A stretch of 38,864 bases of DNA from Bacteroidales bacterium (GTDB taxonomy: Bacteria > Bacteroidota > Bacteroidia > Bacteroidales > Lentimicrobiaceae): the NCBI GenBank assembly GCA_016709025.1, contig JADJEQ010000032.1:1-38864 (forward strand), in the 5' to 3' direction. The translations under genes and the position numbers were made by a program. Positions 29,475-38,864 of this stretch are shown in pieces. The notes below the pieces were generated by a model. It searched no databases, was not told the DNA's origin, and saw only the letters and a list, made by a program, of their open reading frames with translations. Numbering within the stretch: position 1 is the stretch's first letter; the number at the start of each line of letters is the position of its first letter.

Positions 29475-29668
29475 TCAATATCGTTTAGTTAAGGAATTGG
29501 GATGCTAAAAGGTTTAAACGCAAAGTGCGCTGAGGAGACGCAAACCTGCCTGCCCTCCTGAGGCGGGTAAACCGGTAGACAGGGAGCCGCAGAGCAAGTA
29601 ACATTCGCATTTCTTTGCGGTTCTCTGCGGTTAATTTTTTATTCATTCCCTTAACTAAACGACATTGA
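29475..29668. mobile_element. MITE-like element with 24-25 bp terminal inverted repeats
   Basis: TCAATATCGTTTAGTTAAGG at the left end matches the complement of the right end (TCAATGTCGTTTAGTTAAGG in that reading). Inside are 'GCGCTGAGGAGACGCAA' and 'TTTGCGGTTCTCTGCGGTT', sequence seen in common intergenic repeats of this phylum. No ORF is present. Confidence 0.6.
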
Positions 29669-29699
29669 ATTACGAATTACGAATAATGGATTGTTGGAA

Positions 29700-30260
29700 T
29701 GATTGGATTGCAGATTAGCAGATTAGCAAATTAGCAAATTAGCAAATTAGCGGATTAGCGGATTAGCGGATTAGTGGATGAAATGATGGAATAATGGAAT
29801 GATGGAATGATGGAATGATGGCCTTTCGACTACGCTCAGGGTGACAAATAATGGAATAATGGGAATTTGTTGATTAGCAGATTAGCAGATTAGCAGATTA
29901 GCAAATTAGCAAGTGAAACCAGCCTGCCGGTGGCAACAAATTAGCGGATTAGCGGATTAGCGGATTAGCGGATTAGTGGATGAAATGATGGAACAATGGA
30001 ATGATGGAATGATGGCCCTTCGACTACGCTCAGGGTGACAAATAGTGGAATGATGGGAATTTGTTGATTAGGTGATTAGCAGATTAGCAGATTAGCAAAT
30101 TAGCAAATTAACAGAATAGCAAATTAGCGGATGAGCGGATGAAATGATGGAACAATGGAATGATGGAATGATGGAATGATGGCCCTTCGACTACGCTCAG
30201 GGTGACAAATAGTGGAATGATGGGAATTTGTTGATTAGGTGATTAGCAAATTAGCAAATT
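29700..30260. repeat. 9-bp tandem repeat field in three larger units
   Basis: Runs of 'gattagcag/gattagcaa/gattagcgg' and of 'aatgatgg' are followed each time by CCCTTCGACTACGCTCAGGG and GGGAATTTGTTGATTAG. The last segment recurs at about 29861, 30055 and 30222, so the larger units are 194 and 167 bp long. There is no coding capacity. The copies have drifted in repeat number, as expected from slippage. Confidence 0.88.
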
Positions 30261-30263
30261 AGC

Positions 30264-30345
30264 AAATTGCAAACCTGCCTGCCGGTTTACCCGCCTCAGG
30301 AGGGTGGGCAGCCTGCCTGCCGCAGGCAGGGTTTAGACATTGAGC
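30264..30345. repeat. palindromic GC-rich repeats
   Basis: 'CCTGCCTGCCGG' and 'CCCGCCTCAGGAGGG' palindromes are followed by an exact copy (30312-30330) of the CCTGCCTGCCGCAGGCAGG element found at 25604. Related pieces lie at 29548-29585, 29920-29936 and 38127-38146. Confidence 0.7.
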
Positions 30346-30457
30346 TTGTTTGTTCCGCGTAATTTCCCGGGCTGAACATTAACAACCAATTTTACTTTAG
30401 ACTTTAGACTTTGAGCTTGTTCTATTCAGAAAGGATACCCAATTGCCAGATTCAGAA

Positions 30458-32731
30458 TCAGGTTTCACTTCTCCATGAGGGACTTGCTAAATTGATTTTA
30501 TCGATCACCCAGCGGTTGTTCTTTTCCAGCCATGGCTTTCTTAAAGGCGTTGCCAGATCAAATCGCAGCAGGAAGAAGGAAACATCAATCCGCAATCCGA
30601 CACCGGCACCGACAGCCATTTCGCCCACAAAACCGGAAAATGTAAACGGGCTTCCCATGGTTGAGGTGCTTGATTTAAGTAACCACACATTCCCTGCATC
30701 TGTAAAAAGGGCACCTTTCAGGAAGCGATAGATATTGAAACGATACTCCGCATTCAGCTCCAGTTTTACATCGCCACCCAACCGCAGAAATGTGAGGCTA
30801 TCGCTCTGGTTGTATGTACCCGGTCCTACGGTGTTGATGCTGAACGCACGGATACTGTTTGGCCCGCCACTGAAAAACTGTTTGATATAGGGCATATTTG
30901 AAGAGTTTCCATAAGGCACAGCCAGTCCGGCATAAGCTCTGAATGCAAGTTTATTCTTATCCGGAAAATTGTAGTAACCCCGGCCATCAAGACTCATTCT
31001 CGCGAACTGCGAATAGGAATATCCGGCAACGTGCATAGGAATTTCTGAAGTTGACTTATTGCCGGCAATTCTGTTTATCAATGAAAAGGCATTACCGGCA
31101 ACTTCAGTCGTGAGTTGAAAATAGGTCTGTATGGTTTTTTCAGGAAGAAACTGTTCATTGTAAGTGAAAGAATAACTTGCCCCGGCAATAAACTGATCTT
31201 CATAACTCTTTTCCAGGAACGGATTGGATTCAAGGAGATCGAGAAAGGCTTCTGACTTATTTCCGACAACGGAGAAGCTGACATTTACAGGGTTAAGTTC
31301 GTGCTCTTTACGGATATCTTCTTTCCATCTATAGCCGTATATAAACTGCAATGTGCGCATTTCGAAGTAATTGCCCCTGTTAAGATAGTCATAGGAAAGC
31401 AACAATCGCGTTTTGGGCAGGTATAAGCTGCTTGTTTGCTTCATGTTAAAAGGAACGATAAATCTCAGGAAGATCAATTCAATCTCAGGGTTCAGGGAGT
31501 ATGATTGCAGATTTTGTCTTTCCGCTCAATTGGGCTTCCCAGGAACCAGCCAGGCTAACGGTAAGCAATTCTGCTCCTTTAAAGGCATTCCTGTTCAGCA
31601 CACTGACATTCATCCGCGGACCTGTATAGTTATTCGATTTTGAAACAACTTCCATTTCTGCCTTGAATGAGTATTTGGGGATAGTGTCATCAAAATAATA
31701 ACATCCAGATATCCGGGAGCAGTCGTGTCGCTGTCAATAAATTTAACACTGACAAACTTGAAATTCCCCATCGACATCAGGCGGTTAAGCGTGGTATTGT
31801 TGTTCTTTCGTGCATAAACCTCATTTTTCCGCAGAAAGACCGACCGTGCAATTACCGAAGGCATGATTGATGCGCTTCTGTCTTTGCCCAGAAACAGATA
31901 ATTCCCGAATGGGATGGTGTCTTTAACCCTCGCAACAGCTCTTTCATTCAGAGAATAAGCCTGATCAATATAAACATTGTTGATCCGGTAAACCGTCAGC
32001 GCCTGCTGAGGGTACACTGTCTTTCAGGGTAAGTCTGAAAACGACGGTTTTATCTGATTCTGTGGTATCAGATTTAAAAAGCATAAAGTCGGGATCGAAA
32101 TAGAAATACCCGTTGTTCTTGAGCAACGCATCAATCCGGTTCCTTTCGTTTCTGAGTTTCTCCAGGCTGTAATCCTCACCGGGCTTTATCAGCGATTTCT
32201 CCTTTTCAGAAAGAATGACACGACTTACAGCGCTGTCGGAAATCGCATAGATCAACTCCTTAACCATAAATGGCCTGTGAATATTACTAATGTAACTGAT
32301 TTTCGCGGTATGTTTTTTTTCTACAATGCTGTATCCTGTGTAGGTCTTAAAAAAACCGATGTTATAAAGTTTTGCATCGATCACAGAAGAGGTAACCATA
32401 GGCTTCACATTGCCGATGAGTACAGGGGCTTCCCCGGTTCTTTTCATCCATTTTTTAAATTTACTTTCTGCTGTATCACCGGCTGCCATGTACCTCCAAA
32501 GCTTGAAGCGCAAACCTAAAAAACTACTGTTTGGCTTCGGATATAAGGCACTTTCAGCGGTCTTTCCGGCAAACCGTTCCTGCTTTTTGCTGATTTTTTC
32601 ATCCGACATTATTTTGACAGATGCACCGGTATAGAGTTTTTCTCCTTCCGGCAAATGCTTTGTTCCGCTACATGCAGCCATAAAAAGGCAGAGTATGAAC
32701 AGAGAGTATTTCGCCAAAACTTGTTTTTCAT
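30458..32731 (-). CDS. tamL: TamL-type lipoprotein, BamA/TamA family outer-membrane protein
   Basis: The start at 32731 gives MKNK, then after one shift LAKYSLFILCLFMAACSGTK, a lipobox with Cys, and HLPEGEKLYTGASVKI. POTRA-like parts follow: VKELIYAISDSAVSRVIL, LEKLRNERNRIDALLKNNGY, and RINNVYIDQAYSLNERAVAR. The last 340 residues (30458-31477) are the barrel: FSGGPNSIRAFSINTVGPGT (the conserved loop), GDVKLELNAEYRFNIYRFLK, GALFTDAGNVWLL and a terminal strand. About 757 residues is right for TamL. Two or three shifts lie near 32040, 31690 and 31480. It overlaps tamB by 4 bp (ATGA). With TamB it should move lipids or insert proteins at the outer membrane. Confidence 0.9.
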
Positions 32732-35700
32732 TGCTTTCGGTTTTGATAAATCTCTCTTTTTCCTTGGTGCCCTAAAGAACTGTTTCCATCTGTTAAAGTC
32801 GCGCACATACGCTACTCCAACGCCGGTTTCAACCAATTGCCCTTCGATTGCGCCTTCATATTGGTTGTGCGTGAATCCTTTCAGGCGGTAACGGCCGTCT
32901 CCCGTTAATTTGTATTCAACATCAACATCGGTAGTAATATTGCTAAGCGAATTCTGTTTTGCCCGCTCGCCTTCAACATCAACCACACCACCCACCTGAA
33001 CGGTCAACCGATCGTTGAAGAGTTGTTTTTTCGCACCGATATCCACCTGGGTTCGCCCCTGTGCTTCACCGGTTTCATAGTCATCGTAGGATTGTACGTC
33101 GAAATTCAGTTCTACCCCGGGCACTACCTTTGCGCTCAATTTGTTTAATTCAGCCGATAGAAACTTTCCAACAGTAGAGCGCACTACCGTGGATGCCCCA
33201 TATTTGCTTCAGATTGCAAGGGGTTTTCCTGAATAAACCCATTTAGCACCAGCAAAGCAAATACCTGCTTGTTCAATGCAGACGGATCTTCATTCAACAT
33301 ATTTAGCTTTGCATTTACCGCCCCGCCGAAAATACCTTTATCCTCGGGCCTGAGCTGAATATCGAAGCTGATTTCAGGCTTCAGTATAGCACCCGAGTTT
33401 CAGATAAACCAGAAAGGGGTAACGCTGCTTATAGGTATTCTGATCGGCATCGCTCAGGCCGGATATCTGATCTTTACCAGATCTATGGAGCCGCCCTGAC
33501 GGTATATATGGCATTGATGGAAACATCGGCATCCAACGGGTCACCATTCCAGATCAGGGTACTACCCGGATCGATATCGAATTTTCTTTTACAATGGATT
33601 CGAGTGTAACAATGTAGCTACCATCGTTCAGATTATAGGCGCCGGTCAGGCTCATTTTCCCACTGCGGTCAATAGAAAGGTTCAGCGCAGCTTCACCCCT
33701 TACAACCAGGGAGTCAGAAGAAGTCGGATCTATCATTAGCCTGAGTGTTGCTTCTTTATCGACTTCGATGATGGACGAGATATCATATCCGGTAAAACCC
33801 GACTCCTGTACTTCCAATAATTCATCCCGGTAAAGGATGGGATTGATTTTGTGCTTGTTGTTGATGACCACCACATCTTCACCTTTGTAGGTGGTCAGCT
33901 CGTCTTCGGGAACCACAAAAGTGAAGTTTGACCCATCTCTCATTTTGATTCTGGCGTCTATCACCGGAAGCGACATTGGCCCTTAACACTGATCCGGCTA
34001 TCAATGATCATGCGGCCGTAAAATATCTTGTTATCTGCTGCAGTTGTATTGAACAACAGAAATTCCTGTGTTTTCACATCCAATGCAAAAAATGAAATCC
34101 TGAAAATTTTTCATCTTCACCGTGCCATTGATGGTTGCCAAGTGCGCCATGGGATCAAGAGGGTGAACGAATTGAAATAGAGTCCGTCTGTTTTCGGTTG
34201 AATGGTTTCATTTTTCAACTGCAGCATGTTGTTCAGTGCCGAGGGTTTGATAAAAGCATCGTTAAAGGTAAGCTGGCCGGTAATGTCGGGCGAACCGGTG
34301 TTGCCTTCAACAGAAATATTTCCCGTCAGATTCCCGGATGCCTCCGTAATGGTTCCCATCGAAAATGCTTCAAGGGTTTTCAGCGAAAGTGAGGCAATAT
34401 CAGCTTTAATATTTACTGAATTGCTCCCCCTTTCGGGATATAATACCCGGTGGCCGATATATTATTCTCAGCGCCAGCTAATTTCACATCAATATCAAAT
34501 CGCTGCGAGGTTGGATTATCGCAATTATGGTCAGGTTTCCGACGGAATTTCACGGACAACCAGATCAGATATCTTCAAATCAGCTATCAAACCATAAGCA
34601 TCCTTTATCCTGATCAGCATCGCCTTCCCGTCAACCGTGCCCTTTATCAGGCTGGTACATCGCTGATACAACTCCTGAAATGTCGTTCAGGTTGAAATTT
34701 CTGATAGCAATGCTCAGATCGTCGTTAAACTTATCATTTACTGAATGAACATCAACCTGACTGCCTGCTTTTTCGAGTGAAAGATTGTGGATTAAAAATC
34801 CTGATTCACCGAAAGCAACATAATTATCAGCAGCTATGTCCCAGCGGTCGTTCATCAGGTAGAACTCTTCGGGATTGAGTGTTAGCTTGTAATTGGCGTT
34901 CTCCTTTACGACCTGCGCATTGATCAGTAGTTTTTGTTTTGCCTGTTGTCGATGGATGACACCGTTGCAGCAATGGTTTGAATCGGCCAGTTGACCGGCA
35001 AACAGGAAGTTATCGAGTTGAATTGCGGGCCCGAAATCCTGGTGCTGGTCAGTTTTATAGTTCAGAGTTGGGATCTGAACCCACATCCATTACAAGGTTC
35101 CTGATTTCAGTAGAAGGCCATAAACGATTTTCTTCATTCCGGCATTCAGTTTCGGGTCCCTTTTTCACTATCAAAGCTTCCTTTAATCAGTCCCGGCTCA
35201 AATTCCTTCAATTGTGGCACGAATAAATCTGCCAGAATGGGATGATTGTGAAGTTACCTCAAATTCAAAATTCTGGGGATCATGGCCGCTTGCCAGCGGA
35301 TCGGGTTCTGAAAACGGGAAATAATTGTTCAGGAATTTTTGATCTCCTGGCGAGGAATGCCGGTGAAAAAGTCCCTTTGTATTTGATACCGACCAAGTGC
35401 ATTGCTGACCGTCAATTCACTCTTTTTTGATTCGTTGATAGAAGCCAGCATAAAGGATTCGAGGGTATTCCTTGTCTTCATGGGAACGAAAATCTTTGTT
35501 ATTCAGCCGTTCATTGATTTCATCAGCCGTTTTCCTCTCGAGGGGTCCGATTCCGCCTTCAAACTGATCAGGATGTCTTTGCTGATTTTCAACTTCTGAA
35601 GGTCGGCACCCTTCAGATTAAGTTTAAGTTATATTGCTCTCGTTGGGGTTCAGGTTGACCAACCGTCAAAGTCGAAGGCTGCATATTGATCATCAGGTTG

Positions 35701-37562
35701 ATTTGCCCTTCAAATTTCCGGCCGGTAATGTCGCCATCAACCACCAGATTGTGGTAGTTGTACCCGTTTAAATATACCTGTGAAACATCCGCCCTGATTT
35801 TTGCCCTGATCGTATTTTTGTCCAGTCCACGCCCGCTGGCTTCAGCTTTCAGGGATACGGGTCCAAACATCGCGGTGTCCATCATCAGTCGTCCTGCATC
35901 GAACTTAACCAGGCTTATTTTGCTCCTGAAATTTTCCTCTATCCACCGAAGCCGAAACATCTGCCGAGCCATAACTGCCGTTCTGGCCACCGTTGTGATA
36001 AAGACTTCATTTCGCCTTTGAAATTTACCCGCAGCGCTATGATTTCCGGCAATGATATACTATCGGGGACCGCAGCACCCGCCATCATTTTTATATCTTT
36101 TCTGCCTGAATTTTATGACAAGATTGGAAAATTAAACCAGGCTGTTTCCGCATCAGGCAAGCCTCTGATGGTAAAATCGGTCTTTACATTGGTGTTACTT
36201 CCGGTTTTGATAGTCGGGTCTTTCCACTCAGGTTGTTAACAGGTCCGCTTACCTTTCCGGAAACGGTCGTTGAATTCATCACATTCTTAAAGAAAGGCAG
36301 TTTGTATAGTCCTGCATTGAAATATACAATTTCAGAATTCCTGACCTGTACTTTTTCATATCCAGATTCAGGATCCAGAAATGGCAGTGAATCCTTCAGC
36401 GCAGCCAGTGGAAGAGAACCGGATATCAGGTCAGCATCTATGGCAGAATTGGTGGTTTTGACAATCAGTTTTTGGCTGCTACGGAATGTACATCATGCTG
36501 AAATCAGTCTCAAAATGACTGATTGAAAAATTATCTTCTAGTCAACCGTTGAGAATTCCAACAGATACCTCAGTTTTGCGGTGAATAATAAAAATCATTG
36601 GCTTTAAGCGTTAAATTACTGCAATTCAAGTGATTTACATCGAATACATTTTCAATACAGGCATATTTACGACTGGTATGCCAGGGTAGGTTGTCATCCA
36701 GTTCAATGCGCCCGACCGATACCTTCCAGTCGCTGCTACCTGCCGGGGCAAAGCCTGTTATAACAGGTGCCTCAGGAACTGGTTTGTTTTCTATGGTTTT
36801 GTAGCTGACCTCACTTGTTGATAAGATAACCTTTGCCGATGACACCGTTTGCGTGTTCAGGTCGATCGCAAAACTATTCAGACCGAGGCGGTTAACTGCA
36901 GCTACCACTGACTGCCGGATAACAGAATCGCCGTAACTGATGCGGGCATCGCTGATCTCAATTTTATTGGCCGCTATTTTCGGCAAAGTGTTTCCCGTCG
37001 ACTCTGTCGATTGTGAGGCTTTACTGATCAGCACATCAGCCATCAATTTCTCAATTGTTACTTCGTCTATGTCAAAAACCGAATTGCCAGGTCTATCCGG
37101 TCCATTGTGTAACTTTAATTGCCCCATTTTCAGCGCTGCATAAGTGCCGCCATATTGATCGTCAAATAGAAACCGGATATTTTTCAAACCGACTTTATCA
37201 ATGCTGATGACCCATTTACTGGCTTTTTCAGGCCCGACCGCTTTTTTTGCAGCTGTATCGCTGAATGCAGTGAGCAGAAATTGAAGTTAAACAGGGAATC
37301 GGCTTCGGTGCGGCTGAGGTTAAGCACTGCATCATCCAACGCAAAAGTTGATATCAATCTTGTTTTTAAGCAGCGCAAACAACCCGATGTTGATTTTGAC
37401 TGTGCCAGCATAAAGCAATGTATCCTTTTGAACATCTTCAGATAAGAGCCCTTTGATGACCACAGATTTGGGGGAGGAAATGCTGATTTACAACTCTATC
37501 TTCGTGTGGTTTTACTGCTCACGAAATCAATGGCATAGCCGGTAATCTTATTTTAAAATTGG
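32728..37562 (-). CDS. tamB: TamB (AsmA-like bridge protein), frameshifted and lacking its N-terminal anchor
   Basis: Fragments in order: SSPKSVVIKGLLSEDVQKDT and TVKINIGLFALLKNKI near 37400; KNIRFLFDDQYGGTYAALKM and EVTIEKLMADVLI near 37150; WKVSVGRIELDDNLPWHTS near 36700; repeated beta segments; VRGEAALNLSIDRSGKMSLT with GAYNLNDGSYIVTLE near 33650; and the DUF490 end VGKFLSAELNKLSAKVVPGV and FDVQSYDDYETG near 33130. About 1,600 codons are covered, the normal TamB size. At least seven frame breaks occur. The first recognisable residues (NKITGYAIDFVSSK near 37560) normally follow an N-terminal membrane anchor, which is missing. The motif at 37582-37622 sits in its place. It probably works with TamL in lipid transport to the outer membrane. 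Confidence 0.87.
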
Positions 37563-37581
37563 CTCTATCGGCCAAAAAATG

Positions 37582-37622
37582 CATTACATAATTGTCTCGA
37601 AAAATTGCAACATTCACACATT
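37582..37622 (-). promoter_or_regulatory. shared stress-regulon motif, site F
   Basis: TTACATAATT at 37584, TTGCAACATT 21 bp later and ATTCACACATT at 37612-37622 on the plus strand. It lies only about 20 bp from the first TamB coding sequence, much closer than at other sites. Confidence 0.75.
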
Positions 37623-37631
37623 GAAGGGCGC

Positions 37632-38864
37632 TCAACCGGGAGATTACGTTTCTTTAGCAACAGACACGGGGACAAGGGGAAATGGAGACAAGGAGAAGCC
37701 TACAAACAGGCTATAAATTACTGTGGGAAATGGAAATCGGAAATCGGAATTTCCCCTTGTCTCCGCTCCCTTGTCTCCTTGTCGATAAATCGGGTAGGAT
37801 TTATCAGTATAGCATGGGGCATGGAGCTTACCCAGGAGATCTCGCTTCTTTAGCAACAGACACGGGGACAAGGGAAATGGGGACAAGGAGAAGCCTACAA
37901 ACGGGCTATAAATTACTGTGGAAAATGGAAATCGGAAATCGGAATTTCCCCTTGTCTCCCGATCCCCTTGTCTCCTTGTCTGATAAATCGTGGCAGGATT
38001 TATCCAGTATAGCATGGGGCATGGAGCTTAACCGGGAGATTACGTTTCTTTAGCAACAGACACGGGGACAAGGGGAAATGGGGACAAGGAGAAAGCCTAA
38101 TAATCAGGCCATTAAGTACTCTGAAACCTGCCAGCCGGCAGGCTGGTTGGAAATTGGAAATTAAGTATCCCCTTGTCTCCCGCTCCCCTTGTCTCTTGTC
38201 TGATAAATGGCAGGATTTCCTCAGTATAGCATGGGCATGGAGCTTAACCGGGAGATTACGTTTCTTTAGCAACAGACTTGCAGGAAAATGGGAAATGGGA
38301 AAAGGAGAAGCCTACAAACAGGCTATAAGTACTGTGGGAAATGGAAATCGGAAATCGGAATTTCCCCTTGTCTCCCCGTCACCTTGTCTCCTTGTCTGAT
38401 AAATCGTGGCAGGTTTTACCCAGTCTCGCATGGGGCATGGAGCTTAACCGGGAGATTACGTTTCTTTAGCAACAGACACGGGAAAATGGGGAAATGGGGA
38501 AAAGGAGAAGCCTACAAACAGGCTATAAATTACTGTGGGAAATGGAAATCGGAAATCGGAATTTCCCCTTGTCTCCCCGTCACCTTGTCTCCTTGTCTGA
38601 TAAATCGTGGCAGGATTTATCCAGTATAGCATAGGGCATGGAGCTTAACCGGGAGATTTCGTTTCTTTAGCAACAGACACGGGGAAATGGGGAAATGGGG
38701 ACACGGAGAAGCCTACAAACAGGCTATAAAGTACTGTGGAAAATGGAAATCGGAAATCGGAATTTCCCCTTGTCTCCCGCTCCCCTTGTCTCCTTGTCTG
38801 ATAATTCGGGGTGGGGATTTATCCAGTATAGCATGGGAGCATGGAGCTCAACCAGGAGATTACG
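37632..38864. repeat. about 200-bp tandem repeat array, six units plus, running off the window
   Basis: Units start with AGAT(T/C)(A/T)CG and TTTCTTTAGCAACAGAC at 37641, 37837, 38037, 38253, 38453, 38654 and a partial one at 38857, giving periods of 196, 200, 216, 200, 201 and 203 bp. Each contains ACAAGGAGAAGCCTAC, AAACAGGCTATAA, a self-complementary GGAAATCGG...TTTCCCC stretch, CCTTGTCTCC and GTATAGCATGGGGCATGG. One unit (about 38100-38150) carries extra GCCGGCAGGC sequence. No gene is present; the short open frames in this stretch follow the repeat. The window probably ends here because assembly could not cross the array. Confidence 0.93.

Noticed and set aside
29700..30260. Regular repeats that could suggest a CRISPR array
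   Set aside because: Units are 9 bp and directly adjacent with no unique spacers, and no cas gene is present; this is slippage-type repeat DNA.
37605..38629. Open frames within the tandem array as proteins
   Set aside because: They follow the 200-bp repeat on both strands, have no start context, and match the repeat period rather than codon structure.

Overview
The window looks like a contig from a Bacteroidota bacterium. The evidence is a T9SS-type C-terminal sorting domain on a GH18 enzyme, an S46 dipeptidyl peptidase, a TamL-type lipoprotein next to TamB, a BtuB/DUF5074/DUF6580 cobalamin set, TAnnTTTG-type promoters, and start codons without Shine-Dalgarno sequences. I see no tRNA, rRNA, CRISPR array or phage gene. 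Most genes are broken by frameshifts. They are very dense in about 1-9.4 kb and milder elsewhere, and conserved motifs resume in the next frame, so sequencing or assembly error is more likely than wholesale decay. Boundaries of broken genes are therefore approximate.

Left part, plus strand (1-6 kb): a partial RidA, an S46 peptidase, a secreted GH18/CUB enzyme and the remains of a DUF4143-type ATPase. Next, on the minus strand (6.3-10.3 kb), is a vitamin B12 uptake operon. It reads promoter, cobalamin riboswitch, DUF6580 membrane protein, BtuB-like receptor, DUF5074 beta-propeller lipoprotein. Then come a small PepSY-like secreted protein with a terminator, a repeat field, and GMP reductase.

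From 12.9 kb to the end almost everything is on the minus strand and reads as a stress island. It holds a tiny membrane protein, UspA-CbpA-CbpM-MarC, a histidine kinase, two CsbD-like proteins, a coiled-coil lipoprotein, a lactate-dehydrogenase-type enzyme, a DUF4382 lipoprotein and TamB-TamL. A closely packed set of genes (23.5 to 16.4 kb) runs from an acidic protein and a bacterioferritin-like protein through an alpha/beta hydrolase, a UbiA prenyltransferase, a type III polyketide synthase, a methyltransferase and an FAD monooxygenase to a membrane-anchored methyltransferase. This is the gene set expected for a phenolic or quinone lipid.

The most interesting signal is a 41-bp non-coding motif found seven times. 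It has invariant internal spacing and lies in front of each of these minus-strand units. It contains two direct repeats exactly 21 bp apart plus an ACACATT-type end. It does not look like the ordinary -33/-7 promoters seen at the riboswitch and guaC. I read it as the recognition site of one unidentified sigma factor or tandem-binding activator that joins the stress genes, the phenolic-lipid operon, the kinase and TamB-TamL into one regulon.

The intergenic DNA is rich in repeats. There are three hairpin repeats near 11.1-11.5 kb, a MITE-like element at 29.5 kb, 9-bp repeat fields at 29.7-30.3 kb, and a roughly 200-bp tandem array that runs off the right end.
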